Shown here: piece by piece, positions 43,795 to 54,845 of the stretch
Layout: every line of letters starts with the position of its first letter
Numbering within the stretch: position 1 is the first letter of the stretch
Assembly: GCA_014529385.2 (NCBI GenBank)
Contig: CM043946.1
Coordinates: 33,806,558 to 33,870,557, forward strand
Length of the DNA stretch: 64,000 bases
Source of the DNA: Adiantum capillus-veneris
Lineage: Eukaryota > Streptophyta > Polypodiopsida > Polypodiales > Pteridaceae
Direction: 5' to 3'
Notes under the pieces: model-generated
What the model was told of the DNA's origin: nothing
The model's database searches: none
Seen by the model: the letters and a program-made list of their open reading frames with translations, nothing else
Position numbers and translations under genes: made by a program

Positions 43795-45564
43795 TCATCT
43801 GCAACGAGGATCTTCCCATCTGCAGCGACTTTTTGATCTCCCCTCAATTACCTCGAAAGGTGCTTTTCCCGTGGAAGTATGTACAGTGTTATTGTAAGCA
43901 TACTCCACTAAGGGTAAGTACTTCTCCCATTGGGATCTTTGATCTACTTCCGTTACATAGACTTTTAGTAGATCGAGAATGATTAGGTTAGCTATTTCAC
44001 TTTGGCCATCCGTTTGTGGATGATAGGCCGAAGAGAAATTCAGCCTTGTCCCTAAATTCTCAAAGAGACCCTTCCAGAAATTACTAGTCATTCTAGGATC
44101 TCTATCCGACACTATGGACATTGGCAAGCCATGGTACTTGAAAATTTGTGAAATGAAGAGGGTTGCCATTTGATGGGCTTTGATAGTCTTTTTGATAGTT
44201 ATAAAATGAGCTTGTTTACTGAACATGTCTACTATCGTCCATATTCCCGTATTCCCATGGATAGACTTAGGCAATCCAAAGATAAAATCCATGGATATGC
44301 TCTCCCATGGTGAATTAGGGATTGGCAAGGGTTGAAGCAATCCAAGTTGCTTCCCTCTATCAAATTTTGTCTTTTGGCATACCACACATTTAGAAACATA
44401 CTCTTGTATGTTCACTTTCATGGTAGGCCAATAGAAATATGTTTCAATTCCCTTTAAGGTAGACTGAATCCCTCTATGCCCCGCATAAGGTGGAGCATGA
44501 GATTCATACATTACTTTCTCACGTACTGAGTTAGTAACACATAGTCTATTGTCATAGAGAAGATAACCATCTTGTAAAGTAAATGGTTCTTCTTTCTTCC
44601 CTAATGCAAGGGCTGAAATCACATCTCTAAAATCGGGATCAATAGCATACTCATCTATCATTGAAGATAGACAATTGTGAGTTGCTATGGAAACCGCATT
44701 CACTCTCGGCCATCTTGAGAGTGCATCAGCTACTTGATTATGCTTGCCAGCAATGTGAGCAATATGAAAATGAAATTGAGAAAGGAAATTTGCCGACCTC
44801 ATTTGTTTTTCAGAGAGCTTGGTCTGCGTCATGAAGTACATAAGACTTTGGTGATCCGTTCGTAGAATGAAAGGAGTCCCCAATAAATAGTGCTTCCATG
44901 AGTCTAAGGCATGTAGAACTGCAAGGAGTTCCTTTTCATATATGCCTAGAGCTTGCTCAACAGGGTCGAGCCTTCGACTCTCATAGCCTATGGTGTGCCC
45001 TTCTTGGAGCAAAACAGCTCCAAGGCAATCACCACAAGCATCACATTGGACCTCAAATGGTTTTGAGAGATCCGGTAGTGGAAGCACAGGTTGAGAGATA
45101 AGCTTTTTGAAAGCATTGTTCTCCTTAGCAGACAATGTATACCTAACGCTTTTCTTTGTTAGGTCATGTAATGGTCCCGCAATTTGTGAGAACTTTTCTA
45201 TGAAGCGTCTATAGTATGCACACATACCTATAAAGCTTCTTAGTTCATGAAGATTCCTTGGTTTAGGCCATCCTTTTATTACCTCTAACTTGGATGGATC
45301 CATTTGGATGCCATCTTGAGAGATAATGTGACCTAAATACTGAATCTCTTGCAAGAAAAATTCACTTTTCTTTCGATTAACATAAAGTTTATTCTCTCTT
45401 AAAACTTGAAATATTACCTGGAGGTGTTGCTTGTGTTCGTCTAATGAATTAGAGTAGATGATAATATCATCAAAGAACACTCCATTGAAGGTTTGATGAG
45501 GCCTCAACAGCTTCTCCATCAAGCGGTTGAATGTGGCTGGTGCATTGGTCAAGCCAAAAGGCAT
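43795..45564 (-). pseudogene. Gy2 Pol: RT end, RNase H, integrase
   Basis: A 589-codon open frame. RT palm: MPFGLTNAPATFNRLM and VFFDDIIIYS with the catalytic Asp pair. RNase H: FEVQCDACGDCLGAVLLQ (Asp), YEKELLAVLHALDSWKHYL (Glu), LRTDHQSLMYF (Asp). Integrase: zinc domain (HAPPYAGHRG ... CVVCQKTK), core with WESISMDFIFGLPKS, IVSDRDPRMTSNFWKG and SAYHPQTDGQSEIAN carrying the DDE triad. It ends where a small deletion after FEVIEGRSKS shifts the frame. It is separated from the upstream RT frame by a TAG (45577-45579) where Gy3 has TAC. Most domains are intact, but the polyprotein is not continuous. Confidence 0.9.
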
Positions 45565-45576
45565 GACAATGTATTC

Positions 45577-46215
45577 CTAAAGACCAAATGTGGTGCGAAA
45601 TGCGGTCTTTACAATATCTTGATCAACTATCCTTATTTGATGATAGCCACTTTTTAGGTCAATCCTACTAAAGTAGGTCGATCCTTGTAGCTTATCAAAT
45701 AGGTCTTCTACCCGTGGAACGGGAAACCTATTCTTGATAGTGATCCTATTTAGTGCTCTATAGTCGACACACATACGATATGTGCCGTCTTTCTTTTGCA
45801 CTAATAGCACAGGTGAGCAAAATGGAGATGAGCTAGGCCTAACCATGCCCTTCTCAACTAACTCATGCACTTGCGGCATAATCTCCTCTTGTTGAGTTTG
45901 AGAAACTCTATAAGGAGGTTTGTTAGGCGGTGAACTTCTTGGAAGAAGTTCAATTGCATGGTCATCATTACCTCGTTTAGGAGGTAGCTCACAAGGGATG
46001 TCGTCAATAAAAACATCTTGAAACCCCTTGAGAAAATTGGATAACTCTAATTCCTTTTGGTTGCTTTTATTTTCTTTTGCTAAAGCATTAGGTTCATTTT
46101 GAGAATCGTTAACAAAAATCATGTACATGGAAATAGAGCTCTTTATTGACTTGTTGAAAGCTGGTGTATGTACAATGGGGATAGTGTTACCCATTTCCTT
46201 AGCATCTATATACAT
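45577..46215 (-). pseudogene. Gy2 Pol: protease-RT linker and RT N-terminal half
   Basis: [16 protein letters not shown] begins the linker. RT starts at [17 protein letters not shown] (fingers) and [16 protein letters not shown] (palm, first catalytic Asp in RIDL). The frame ends at a TAG after TTFGL (45577), which splits RT in two. The upstream frame through protease ends at the TAG at 46342-46344. Confidence 0.85.
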
Positions 46216-46341
46216 GTCTTTTTCCCTGAACTTAAAGGAGATTCTCCTTTCAAGAAATTTAACATTGGCAGCCAGGCGATCAAACCATGGTGCCCCTAGG
46301 ATTACATCCTCATGCTTGAGAGGAGAGATAAAGAAGTCCTC

Positions 46342-46968
46342 CTAGTCCACATAGCTTTGAACATGAAGCCTCAATTTCTCGATTATTGGAGTGACTGAAG
46401 CTTCTTGCTCCTTGAAAGCACTGTCTGCGGGTAGGACATCTCCCATCTCGTAGGCTTGTATGCCTAGCTTGGTGGACAACTCTATAGATATAAAATTGTG
46501 AGGAGAACCAGGGTCAAAGAGAATAAAAGTATCATGTTCTCTTACCTTTCCCCAAGCATGGCATAGAGGAGATCCTTTGTGGTGAGTTTGGTAAGTCTCC
46601 TCCTCTTGGATTTCAACCAAGGAAGCTCTAGGAGGATCTTGGCGGTTGTTCTTTTGGGGACAAGCGCGGTACGCATGCCCTTGTTCGCCGCACTTGAAAC
46701 ACAGGTTATCCTTGCGATAACGCTCAAGCTCTTCAGGAGAGAGTTTGTTTTTACCTTTGTGAACTTCCTTCTCTTTAGCTTTGTTGGAGTTTCCCTTAGG
46801 AGACTTTTGGACATTGTCCTTCCCCTTAGGCTCATTGGAACCCTTGTTTTCCATGGGCTTATTATTTCTTTTAGCCCCCGTTTGGAAATTGATTCGAGAG
46901 GCCACCATAGTATGGTGTATTACCGCCAATATGGTACGTGGCCTTTGGGAGTTGACATACCCCACCAT
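46342..46968 (-). pseudogene. Gy2 Gag C-terminus, zinc knuckle and protease
   Basis: Starts inside Gag after the capsid deletion. The zinc knuckle is CFKCGEQGHAYRAC (CX2CX4HX4C). The protease follows with DTFILFDPGSPHNFIS, where the catalytic Asp is in D-P-G-S (DSGA in many relatives). It ends at TAG (46342-46344) after LRLHVQSYVD, the same codon position that is a stop in Gy3 (54843-54845) but Lys in Gy1. Retropepsin matures Gag-Pol. Zinc knuckles bind the RNA. Confidence 0.85.
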
Positions 46969-48059
46969 TTCTTCGGGATAAATGCCAAGACTTTGTCTGT
47001 AGCACCAAAGGTACCATCATAGGTAAGGAAAGAGATGCTCTTCCCTCCCTCTTTGAATTTCTTCAGCTTGGACGACCTCTTCCATGCGGCATAGGATTTC
47101 CTATGGCCTCTTCTTTTTGATGGTTCAAAGGTTGCACCATCACTTTCTTCAGAAGGTGAAGAATTTGAAGAAGGTGGAGAAGAGGGTGACCTCTTTCTTG
47201 CCTTTTTCTTGTCTTGATCTTCGTTGTCTTCACCATCACTTTCATAAGAGGTAGAGGATGAAGAAGATGGAGAAGAGGGTGTCCTCTTTCTCGCCTTTTT
47301 CTTCTCTTGCTTTTTATCATCCCTCTTTGAATTATGGTGTGGAGAAGAGTGTGATGGTCTTCTCCGCTTTGGTGGTGACCCGGAGAGGTCACCTAATAAA
47401 ACTATAACCTATCACGTGAGTTCAACAGAAGGGTATTTAAAGTTCTTGAAACTTACAGAAATATATATACAAAAGGGCATTATTTTTTCAAATTTGAAAA
47501 AAACTTACAGATTTTAAAAGAAAAGGGTACATTATATTCCTAACAAAATTCACAGATAAGGGGTTTCACAAACATGTCTTGAACGCACGTGATATGGTAG
47601 TTTTACACATAGTGAACCCCCCGACGGTGGTGATGGAGGGCGTTTATCCCGTCGTCTTTGTGGAGCCATCTCCGCCAAGGTGGCGGGAGACTCACTTCTT
47701 TCTCGTTCCTTCGGTGGAGGCTCTTGAGTTCTCCTTTGGGAAGGAGATGCATCATCAAGAAGTAAATGCTTGAGCCCTTCATATAGATTCTCTTCTTCTT
47801 CCCGAATCGGAGAGAGACCTCTTTTGGGAGTCTCACAAGGAGGCTTCCTAGGTGTTCTCTCGTCATGGTGATGAGCTTGAGGAATCCCGTGAGCACGGAG
47901 CTGCCGTTGCACTTCACTTTGGAGAGATGGATTGCCCATGGCTTGTTGAAGCCTGCAAACAAGATAGTTAACGAGCATCGGAGCATCATTAGTAGCTTGC
48001 TCATTAGAAAAATCAAAGTTATCAACATTAATTTCACTCTCTTTACTATTGTCAGCCAT
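46969..48059 (-). pseudogene. Gy2 Gag, with capsid deletion and inserted element
   Basis: The start codon at 48059 gives MADNSKESEINVDNFDF, then QQAMGNPSLQSEVQRQLRAH and a basic/Ser-rich linker (KKKARKRTPSS). At 47626 the frame is interrupted by the M element (47379-47625). It resumes with SYAAWKRSSKLKKF and GGKSISFLTYDG. Compared with Gy3, about 340 bp of the capsid core (from the QQFDAAFGDEG region to TEEMAEYV) is missing at about 46980, joined at a 2-bp shared cc. Gag could not form particles from this copy. Confidence 0.85.
47379..47625. mobile_element. M1: 247-bp MITE-like element in Gy2 Gag
   Basis: Flanked by an 8-bp target duplication GGTGGTGA (47371-47378 and 47626-47633). The Gy3 Gag gives the uninterrupted site with one copy of that word. 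Imperfect inverted ends of about 48 bp are visible, the clearest parts being tcac near the tip, aaaacta, and atcacgtg(a/c)gttcaa. The interior is AT-rich and noncoding. An 8-bp duplication fits the hAT superfamily, but the tips (cccgg / gtcgg) are not typical, so the family is not named. A partial second copy is at 60726-60813. Confidence 0.88.
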
Positions 48060-48448
48060 TCTAACAAATTTTAGGTGTACCTTGGCACTTCAAGCCCTAG
48101 TTGCTACTCCTCTTTACCCCTTGAGAAAAAGCACTCAAGCTACTGTACCCGTGGCTCGAATACCATTAATTGCAAGGAATAGAAGAGAGGGTCTTTCAAC
48201 ACCAAAACAGCACCGGCTCCTGTCAAGCTTCTAATAGCTCAATAGTGGTTAAGCTGTAGGCAAGCCCCGTAGGACTCCACTATTAAGACCATAGCTCTCG
48301 ACGGTGATGCCCCATTAACTGCACAAAGGCAGGCGCAGTACAAGGCTAAAAAATCCCTATTCTACTTACTCACAAGCAATTAATAATACCAACCATTTAT
48401 AGCTAGCTTGAGGACCTCCCTTCTTGAGCAATAAAAGATAAACCTTGT

Positions 48449-48460
48449 GCTCTGATACCA
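48449..48460 (-). other. Gy2 primer binding site (tRNA-iMet)
   Basis: TGGTATCAGAGC on the minus strand, one nucleotide inside the 5' LTR end at 48462. Confidence 0.93.
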
Positions 48461-48461
48461 A

Positions 48462-49107
48462 TGTAACATTTAATGGCCTAAAAACTTGTGTGTAGCGTAA
48501 ATTAGCATGAACATAGTGGGCATTTCATTAGAATAGATTCCTAATGAGAATTACAAGAGTGCTTGGGTGGAGAGAGCAACAAAAAGCATAACACCTAGTT
48601 AGATAGCATGAACAATACTTTCAAAAGAGAGAGAAATTAAGCTATGGACAACAGTTGAGGACCGCATTTGCATGGAGCCGGTCCCCCCTCCAAAAGGCTT
48701 TGTACTATTGTTTCTCCCATCAAGAGAGACATTGTGCAATACAATTTTTTGTGTTCCTTCAAGACTAGCTAGTGCAATGAAGATGAAAGCTTCATGCACT
48801 AAGCAAAACACTTAGCAAACACAACATCAATTATCCCCAGTCTCAGACCCGATACCTCACACACCTTCGAAGATGGTGAGAGCTAGCTCATTGGACCCCT
48901 TGGGAGACTGTCCAATAGTCATCTAGGAGACTTAATTCTCATTGGTTCTTTTATTAAGTGTTTTTAAATTAATTAAACTAGATTTACTCTAGCCTAATTC
49001 TTATTGGTCCACCTCCAAGGCCATCCAATAGGAATTGGGTACACCTTGTGGGCATCAGGGCTAGGGAGCTGACATGTGTCCCTCATTCCCTTTGTGTAAA
49101 GGGAGCA

Positions 49108-49139
<32 letters not shown>

Positions 49140-49518
49140 ACTTTCTCTCTCATCTCCTACTCCCAAGGCTCGCCCCCTCCTATGTAGGGATTTGAAAAGA
49201 CTTTTTGGTCACACAAAAAGCATCCAATTTCCCCTAGGGTTGACCTTTGGACACAACCTTTGAATTTTGGAACCTTAGCATTTTGGAAGTCTTAATGGGC
49301 TGAACCTTAGAGTCTTTTTAGCCCATTGTTGCACATGGCTCTTTTGCAGATGGCCCCCCTTTTGGATCCCTATTTTCCCTCCTTTGGATCCCTATAGTGG
49401 CCGGTCTGCTAGCTTAACCAATATTCTAGGTTTTTCTCCCCTGGCACTTCCCCACATTAAATGATCATTTTAATATGAGAAAATCATTTAGGAGAATTAG
49501 ATATTGATTATTATGACA
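48462..49518 (-). repeat. Gy2 5' LTR with ~555-bp internal deletion
   Basis: Shares both ends with 41275-42862 but jumps from agagctagc (48895) to tcattggacccc, skipping the segment equivalent to about 41694-42245. The target duplication TCCTT follows at 49519-49523. A GT tract lies at 49112-49139. Confidence 0.92.
48599..48811 (-). CDS. LTR-internal 70-codon ORF, Gy2 5' LTR
   Basis: Same frame as at 41412, starting MFCLVHEAFIFIALASLEG. See that entry. Confidence 0.25.
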   Translation of the reverse strand: MFCLVHEAFIFIALASLEGTQKIVLHNVSLDGRNNSTKPFGGGTGSMQMRSSTVVHSLISLSFESIVHAI

Positions 49519-49884
49519 TCCTTGATAAAACTAGTTGGTGTAATGAAGGTGGAAGCATCATACACCAAATTATGCTTGAAAAACACACCTGGTGTCCCTA
49601 GCCTCAGTCCCAAGACCTCACACACCTTCAAAAATGGTGAGATCTAGCAAGGAATGATGATAGATTGAGAGGAAGAAGAGGTATCTTACGAGAAAGAAGT
49701 ATTCTCCTCACATAATCACTCTAATAGAATAGCTTAGCTTAGTAATTAGCATGGTAGAGGAGATGAGCATGCCATTGAACTTGGCTCTTGGTTGGATTTG
49801 CATTCCAAAGCCAAGAGATGTTGGTGTAGGCCTCTACTCCTCAATGCTCGGAGAAGGAGATGGAGTTCTTCTTGCACACATGAG

Positions 49885-49885
<1 letters not shown>

Positions 49886-49966
<81 letters not shown>
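49886..49966. repeat. (GT)40 microsatellite, LTR site 2
   Basis: Perfect GT run at the second microsatellite position of the Gy LTR. Confidence 0.97.
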
Positions 49967-49968
<2 letters not shown>

Positions 49969-50450
49969 CATTGTGTATGAGTAAAATGCAGCCCCTTCTC
50001 TCATCTTGGTCGACCCCTCTTGCTAAATGCTCATGATGGCCTCCCATTGGCTCCTATAAAGCTTAGCCAATCACAAATTAGAAGCATAGTTGATAGCCTT
50101 TTGACAAGTGTCCCCCTTTCCCCTTTTGTGAGAGCTTTAGGTATTTAATTAATTCATCTAGACTCTCATTGGACCTTTTTGTCTTTTGGCCAATAGGAAT
50201 GGGGCAAGCCATTGGGCTGATGGATGCTCATTGGACCCCTTGGTAGACTGTCCAATAGCTCTCTAGGGAGATTAATTTCTATTGGTTCTTTTATCAAGCA
50301 TTTTTAAATTGATTAGACTAAATATACTCTAGCCTAATTCTTGTTGGTCCACCTCTATGGCCATCCAATAGGATTTGAGGGGAGGTTGGGAGCAACTGCC
50401 TAGGAGCTTGACATGTGTTCAGTATTCCCTTTGAGTAAAGGGAAGCGTTG

Positions 50451-50452
<2 letters not shown>

Positions 50453-50501
<49 letters not shown>
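50453..50501. repeat. (GT)24 microsatellite, LTR site 1
   Basis: GT run at the first microsatellite position of the Gy LTR. Confidence 0.97.
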
Positions 50502-50672
50502 CCTTTCTCATCCCCTACAAAATGGGCTCGCCCCCTCCTTCCTAGCTTCCCATGACCATCCAATTCCCCTATGCTTTGCCCATTGTATAAAAGGTTTAAT
50601 TTTTGAAACCTTAGCCTATGGAAGTCTTAATGGAGATGAACCTTAGGTCTTTTAAGCCCCATTGAAGCACAT

Positions 50673-51089
50673 TGGTGTCTCACGTTTTGTTTCACCTACA
50701 GAAGTTGAAGCTCTAGAGGGTTGGGCTATAGGTACAGATGGTTCAACCTCTTGGACAAGCAATGTTTTGGGTGGTATTTCCTCAACAGATGATATCTCAG
50801 GGACTATCACTTGAGTGGTAGGGATAAGAGTTGGTTTCTATGTTGTGACACTCCCAGTCCCCCTATTAATAGTGCATTTAGTCACTATCATCCACGTGTG
50901 TCCTAGGTTTATAGTGCCTTCCATCGTTCAAGCAGGCATGACCAAAAAGTCTTGAGCTACAACCCCGTTGTCATAACTAACAGAAGTGTGCCAACTTCCA
51001 AAAATCGTAGGTTTTTTCTTTTTGATACCCTTGACTTGGATAGTACTCTCAGCTACAGATGGATTTCCTAACTGACACCACACTCCATA
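50673..51089 (-). pseudogene. Gy4 ORF, downstream part (beyond the Gy3 insertion)
   Basis: Minus-strand reading continues from 59966 across the Gy3 empty site: YGVWCQLGNPSVAESTIQV, then KGIKKKKPTIFGSWHTSVSY and GVVAQDFLVMP, followed by a stop near 50930. A Pro/Val-rich remnant (PTTQVIVPEISSVEEIPP) carries on with a second stop. The frame is the same on both sides of Gy3, so the host ORF was intact here when Gy3 inserted. Function beyond integrase is unknown. It is cut off at 50672 by the Gy1 LTR remnant. Confidence 0.7.
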
Positions 51090-51963
51090 TGTCATAATAA
51101 TCAATATCTAATTCTCCCAAATGATTTTCTCATATTAAACTGATCATTTAATGTGGGGAAGGCCAGGGGAGAAAAAGCTAGAATATTGGTTAAGCTAGCA
51201 GACCGGCCACAGTAGGGATCCAAAGGAGGGAAAATAGGGATCCAAAGGGGGGGCCATCTGCAAAAGAGCCATGTGCAACAATGGGCTAAAAAGACCCTAA
51301 GGTTCAGCCCATTAAGACTTCCAAAATGCTAAGGTTCCAAAATTCAAAGGTTGTGTCCAAAAGGTCAACCCTAGGGAAAATTGCATGCTTAGTGTGTGTA
51401 CAAAAGTCTTCTTCAAAGCCTACAAAGGAGGGGGCGAGCCCATTTAGTAGGGGATGAGAGAGAAAGCCACACACACACACACAGGCTCCCTTTACATAAA
51501 GGGAATTAGGGACACATGTCAGCTCCCTAGGTCAGATGCCCACAAGGGGTGCCCAATTCCTATTGGAAGACCCTTGAAGTGGACCAATGAGAATTAAGCT
51601 AGAGTAAATCTAGTTTAATTAATTTAACAACATTTAATAAAAGAAACCAATGAGAATTAAGTCTCCTAGAAGACTATTGGGCAGTCTCCCAAGGGGTCCA
51701 ATGAGCATTCAGGAGCCCAATGGCTTGCCTGATTCCTATTGGCCAGGAGGCAAAGGGGTCCAATGAGAGTTTAGTTTAATTATTTAATTACCTAAAGCTC
51801 TCACAAAAGGGGAAAGGGGGACACATGTCAGAAGGCTATCACTTATGCTGCTCAACACCCATTGGCTTGACTTGGGGAGGTCCAATGAGGCAAAAGCCAG
51901 ACCAATTTAGCAGGAAGGGCTCGCCCAAGAGAGAGGGGGGGCTGATTTTTGCTTGGTATTGAG

Positions 51964-51996
<33 letters not shown>

Positions 51997-52693
51997 TGAC
52001 CATGTGTGAAGAAAGAATACTCTATCTCCTCCCAAGCTTTAATGGAGAGCTCATCACCTACTCCAAGCTTGTGAGATAGAAGCCTACATCAACACTCTAT
52101 TGGCATGTGGATGCAATCCAACCAAGAGCCAAGCTTCAATGCATGCTCATCTTCTCTACCAAGCTAATTACTAAGCTAAGCTATGCTAATATGAGTGATT
52201 ATGTGAGGAGATGTACATCTTTCTTGTAAGATACTCCTTCTTCCTCTCAATCTACTCTCATACCCTACTAGCTCTCACCATCTTCAAAGGTGTGTGAGGT
52301 CTTGGGTCTGAGAACGGGGATAATTCAAGTTGTGTTTGATTAAGTGTTTTTCTTAGTGCATGAAGCTTCCATCTTCATTGCACTAGCTAGTCTTGAAGGA
52401 ACACAAAGAATTGTATTGTACAATGTCTCTCTTGATGGGAGAAACCATAATACAAAGCCTTTTGGAGGGGGGACCGGCTCCATGCAAATCCGGTCCTCAA
52501 CTGTTGTCAATAGTTTAATTTCTCTCTCTTTTGAAAGTATTGTTGATGCTATCTAACTAGGTGTTATGCTTTTTGTTGCTCTCTCCACCCAAGCACTCTT
52601 GTAATTCTCATTAGGAATCTATTCTAATGAAATGCCCACTATGTTCATGCTAATTTCCGCTACACATAAGTTATTAGGACATTAAATGTTACA
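51090..52693 (+). repeat. Gy3 5' LTR (1604 bp)
   Basis: TG...CA ends. CA tracts at 51469-51483 and 51964-51989. Pairs with 58349-59960. Confidence 0.95.
52344..52556 (+). CDS. LTR-internal 70-codon ORF, Gy3 5' LTR
   Basis: Starts MFFLVHEASIFIALASLEG and ends SLSFESIVDAI. Same frame as the copies in Gy2 and the Gy3 3' LTR. If the LTR promoter lies upstream, this would be a leader ORF about 500 bp before Gag. Confidence 0.25.
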   Translation: MFFLVHEASIFIALASLEGTQRIVLYNVSLDGRNHNTKPFGGGTGSMQIRSSTVVNSLISLSFESIVDAI

Positions 52694-52694
52694 T

Positions 52695-52706
52695 TGGTAT
52701 CAGAGC
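52695..52706 (+). other. Gy3 primer binding site (tRNA-iMet)
   Basis: TGGTATCAGAGC, one nucleotide after the 5' LTR end. Confidence 0.95.
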
Positions 52707-53067
52707 TCAAGGTTTCTCTTTTCTTGCTCAAGAAGGGAGGTCCTCAAGCTAGCTGCAAATGGTTGGTATTATTAATTGCCTGTGAGTAAGTAGAATAGGG
52801 ATTTTTCAGCCTTGCAGTGCGCCTGCCTTCGTGCAGTTAACGGGGCATCACCGTCGAGAGCTATGGTCTTAATAGTGGAGTCCTACGGGGCTTGCCTACG
52901 GCTAACCACTATTGAGCTATTAGAAGCTTGACAGGAGCCAGTGCTGTTTTGGTGTCGAAAGACCCTCTCTTCTATTCCTTGCAATTAATGGTATTCGAGC
53001 CGCGGGTATAGTAGCTTGAGTGCTTTTTCTAAAGGGGTAAAGAGGAGTAGCAACTAGGGCTACTAAT

Positions 53068-54645
53068 TCCAATGTTGATAACTTTGATTTCGCTCATGAG
53101 CAAGCTACTAATGATGCTTCAATGCTTGTTAACTATCTTGTTTCTAGGCTTCAACAAGCCATGGACAATCCATCTCTCCAAAGTGAAGTGCAACGGCAGC
53201 TCCGTGCTCACGGGATTCTCCAAGCTAATCACCATGACGAGAGAACACCTAGGAAGCCTCCTTGTGAGACTACCAAAAGAGGTCTCTCTCCGATTCGAGA
53301 AGAAGAAGAGAATCCTTATGAAGGGCTCAAGAATTTACTTCTTGATGATGTATCTCCTTCCCAAAGGAGAACTCAAGAGCCTCCACTGAAGGAACGAGAA
53401 AGAAGCGAATCTCCCGCCACCTTGGAGGAGATGGCTCCACGAAGAAGGCGGGCTAAACGCTCTCCATCACCACCAAAGCGGAGAAGACCATCATATTCTT
53501 CTCCCCACCACAATTCAAAGAGGGGTGATAAAAAGCAAGAGAAGAAAAAGGCGAGAAAGAGGACACCCTCTTCTCCATCTTCTTAATCCTCTTCCTCTTA
53601 TGAAAACTATGGTGAAGATGACAAAGATCAATACAAGAAAAAGGCGAGAAAGAGGTCACCCTCTTCTTCACCTTCTTCAAATTCTTCACCGTCTGAAGAA
53701 AGTGATGGTGCAACCTTTGAACCATCAAAAAGAAGAGGCCATAGGAAATCCTACGCCGCATGGAAGAGGTCGTCCAAGTTGAAGAAATTCAAAGAGGGAG
53801 GGAAGAGCATCTCTTTCCTTACCTATGATGGTACCTTTGGTGCTACGGACAAAGTCTTGGGCTTTATCCAGCAATTCGATGCGGCGTTTGGAGATGAGGG
53901 CTTCACGGAGTCCTCTAAGCTACGCCATGTAGCTATGCACTTTCAAAAGTCCGCCAGACAATGGTGGTCTAGCCTACGAGCCAATGGTGAAGCTCCACAA
54001 ACATGGAAGGCTTTAAGAGCTTCCATTATGAAGCAATTTTTGGCCACCGATGCCAAAGACAAAGTACTCACCGAATGGCAAAGCTTAAAGCTCTCTCCCA
54101 ATGAATCCATCCACAAATATGTAGACAAGTTTTGGGACCTACAACTCAAAGCCACTGTCTTCAAAAGGTTGGATTTTGGAGAGCAAAAGCAACAATTTTG
54201 TGCGGGCTTAACCGAAGAAATGGCGGAGTATGTCAACTCCCAAAGACCACATACCATATTGGCGGTAATACACCACACTATGGTCGCCTCTCGAATCAAT
54301 TTCCAAATGGGGGCAAAAAGAAATAATAAGCCCCCGGAAAACAAGGGTTCCAATGAGCCTAAGGGGAAGGACAATGTCCAAAAGTCTCCTAAGGGCAACT
54401 CCAACAAAGCTAAAGAGAAGGGAGTTTACAAAGGTAAGAATAAACTCTCTCCTGAAGAGCTTGAGCGTTATCATAAGGATAACCGGTGTTTCAAGTGCGG
54501 CGAACAAGGGCATGCGTACAGCGCTTGTCCCCAAAAGAACAACCGCCAAGATCCTCCTAGAGCTTCCTTGGTTGAAATCCAAGAGGAGGAGACTCACCAA
54601 ACTAACCAAAAGGATCTCCTCTATGCCATGCTTGGGGAAAGGTAA
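53068..54645 (+). pseudogene. Gy3 Gag
   Basis: The reading corresponding to Gy2 Gag begins at NVDNFDFAHEQATND, but the ATG and about ten codons present in Gy2 are deleted. A possible in-frame Met is at 53122 (MLVNYLVSRLQQ). A stop lies at 53584-53586 in the basic/Ser linker. The capsid core is complete here: SISFLTYDGTFGATDKVLGF, SARQWWSSLRANG, QCAGL-type QFCAGLTEEMAEYVN. The zinc knuckle is CFKCGEQGHAYSAC. A one-base loss near 54605 (caccaca to aacca) shifts the frame so it ends at 54645. The uninterrupted GGTGGTGA site in this Gag (rc at about 53466-53480) is the empty site for M1 in Gy2. Confidence 0.88.
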
Positions 54646-54845
54646 GAGAACATGATGCTTTCATTCTCTTTGACCCTGGTTCTACTCACAATTTTATATC
54701 TATGGAGTTAGCCACCAAGCTAGGCATACAATCCTACGAGATGGGAGATGTCCTACCCGCAGACAGTGCCTTCAAGGGGCAAGAAGCTTCAATCACTCCC
54801 TTAATTGGGAAATTGAGGCTTCATGTCCAAGGCTATGTGGACTAG
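54640..54845 (+). pseudogene. Gy3 protease segment
   Basis: In the frame after the Gag frameshift: REHDAFILFDPGSTHNFIS with the active-site Asp, then KLGIQSYEMGDVLPAD. It ends at TAG (54843-54845) after YVD. Past the stop the frame continues [20 protein letters not shown], so the ILG-type motif lies beyond the stop. The same stop occurs in Gy2. Confidence 0.82.

Larger units (their letters stand above)
41275..49518 (-). mobile_element. Gy2: chromovirus (Ty3/gypsy) element
   Basis: Bounded by LTRs (41275-42862 and 48462-49518) and a perfect 5-bp target duplication TCCTT (41270-41274 and 49519-49523). On the minus strand it has the primer binding site TGGTATCAGAGC (48460-48449), Gag, protease, RT, RNase H, integrase and a C-terminal chromodomain, which is the chromovirus order. 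Defects include a ~340-bp capsid deletion, an inserted M element in Gag, stops after protease and within RT, breaks after integrase, and a ~555-bp deletion in the 5' LTR. It inserted into an LTR remnant of Gy1 belonging to the same family. Confidence 0.95.
49519..50672 (-). mobile_element. Gy1-related 5' LTR remnant
   Basis: Diverged LTR sequence of the Gy family on both sides of Gy2 target logic. It begins mid-LTR (ccttgataaaactagttgg matches ccttcaagactagctagtg of the others). It runs to aagccccattgaagcac at 50672, where it breaks off against Gy4 coding sequence. It carries two microsatellites, 49886-49966 (81 bp) and 50453-50501 (49 bp), at the two positions where the other family LTRs carry shorter tracts. 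The last part is closest to the Gy1 3' LTR at 29945-30305 (ggggaggttgggagcaactg). Confidence 0.75.
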
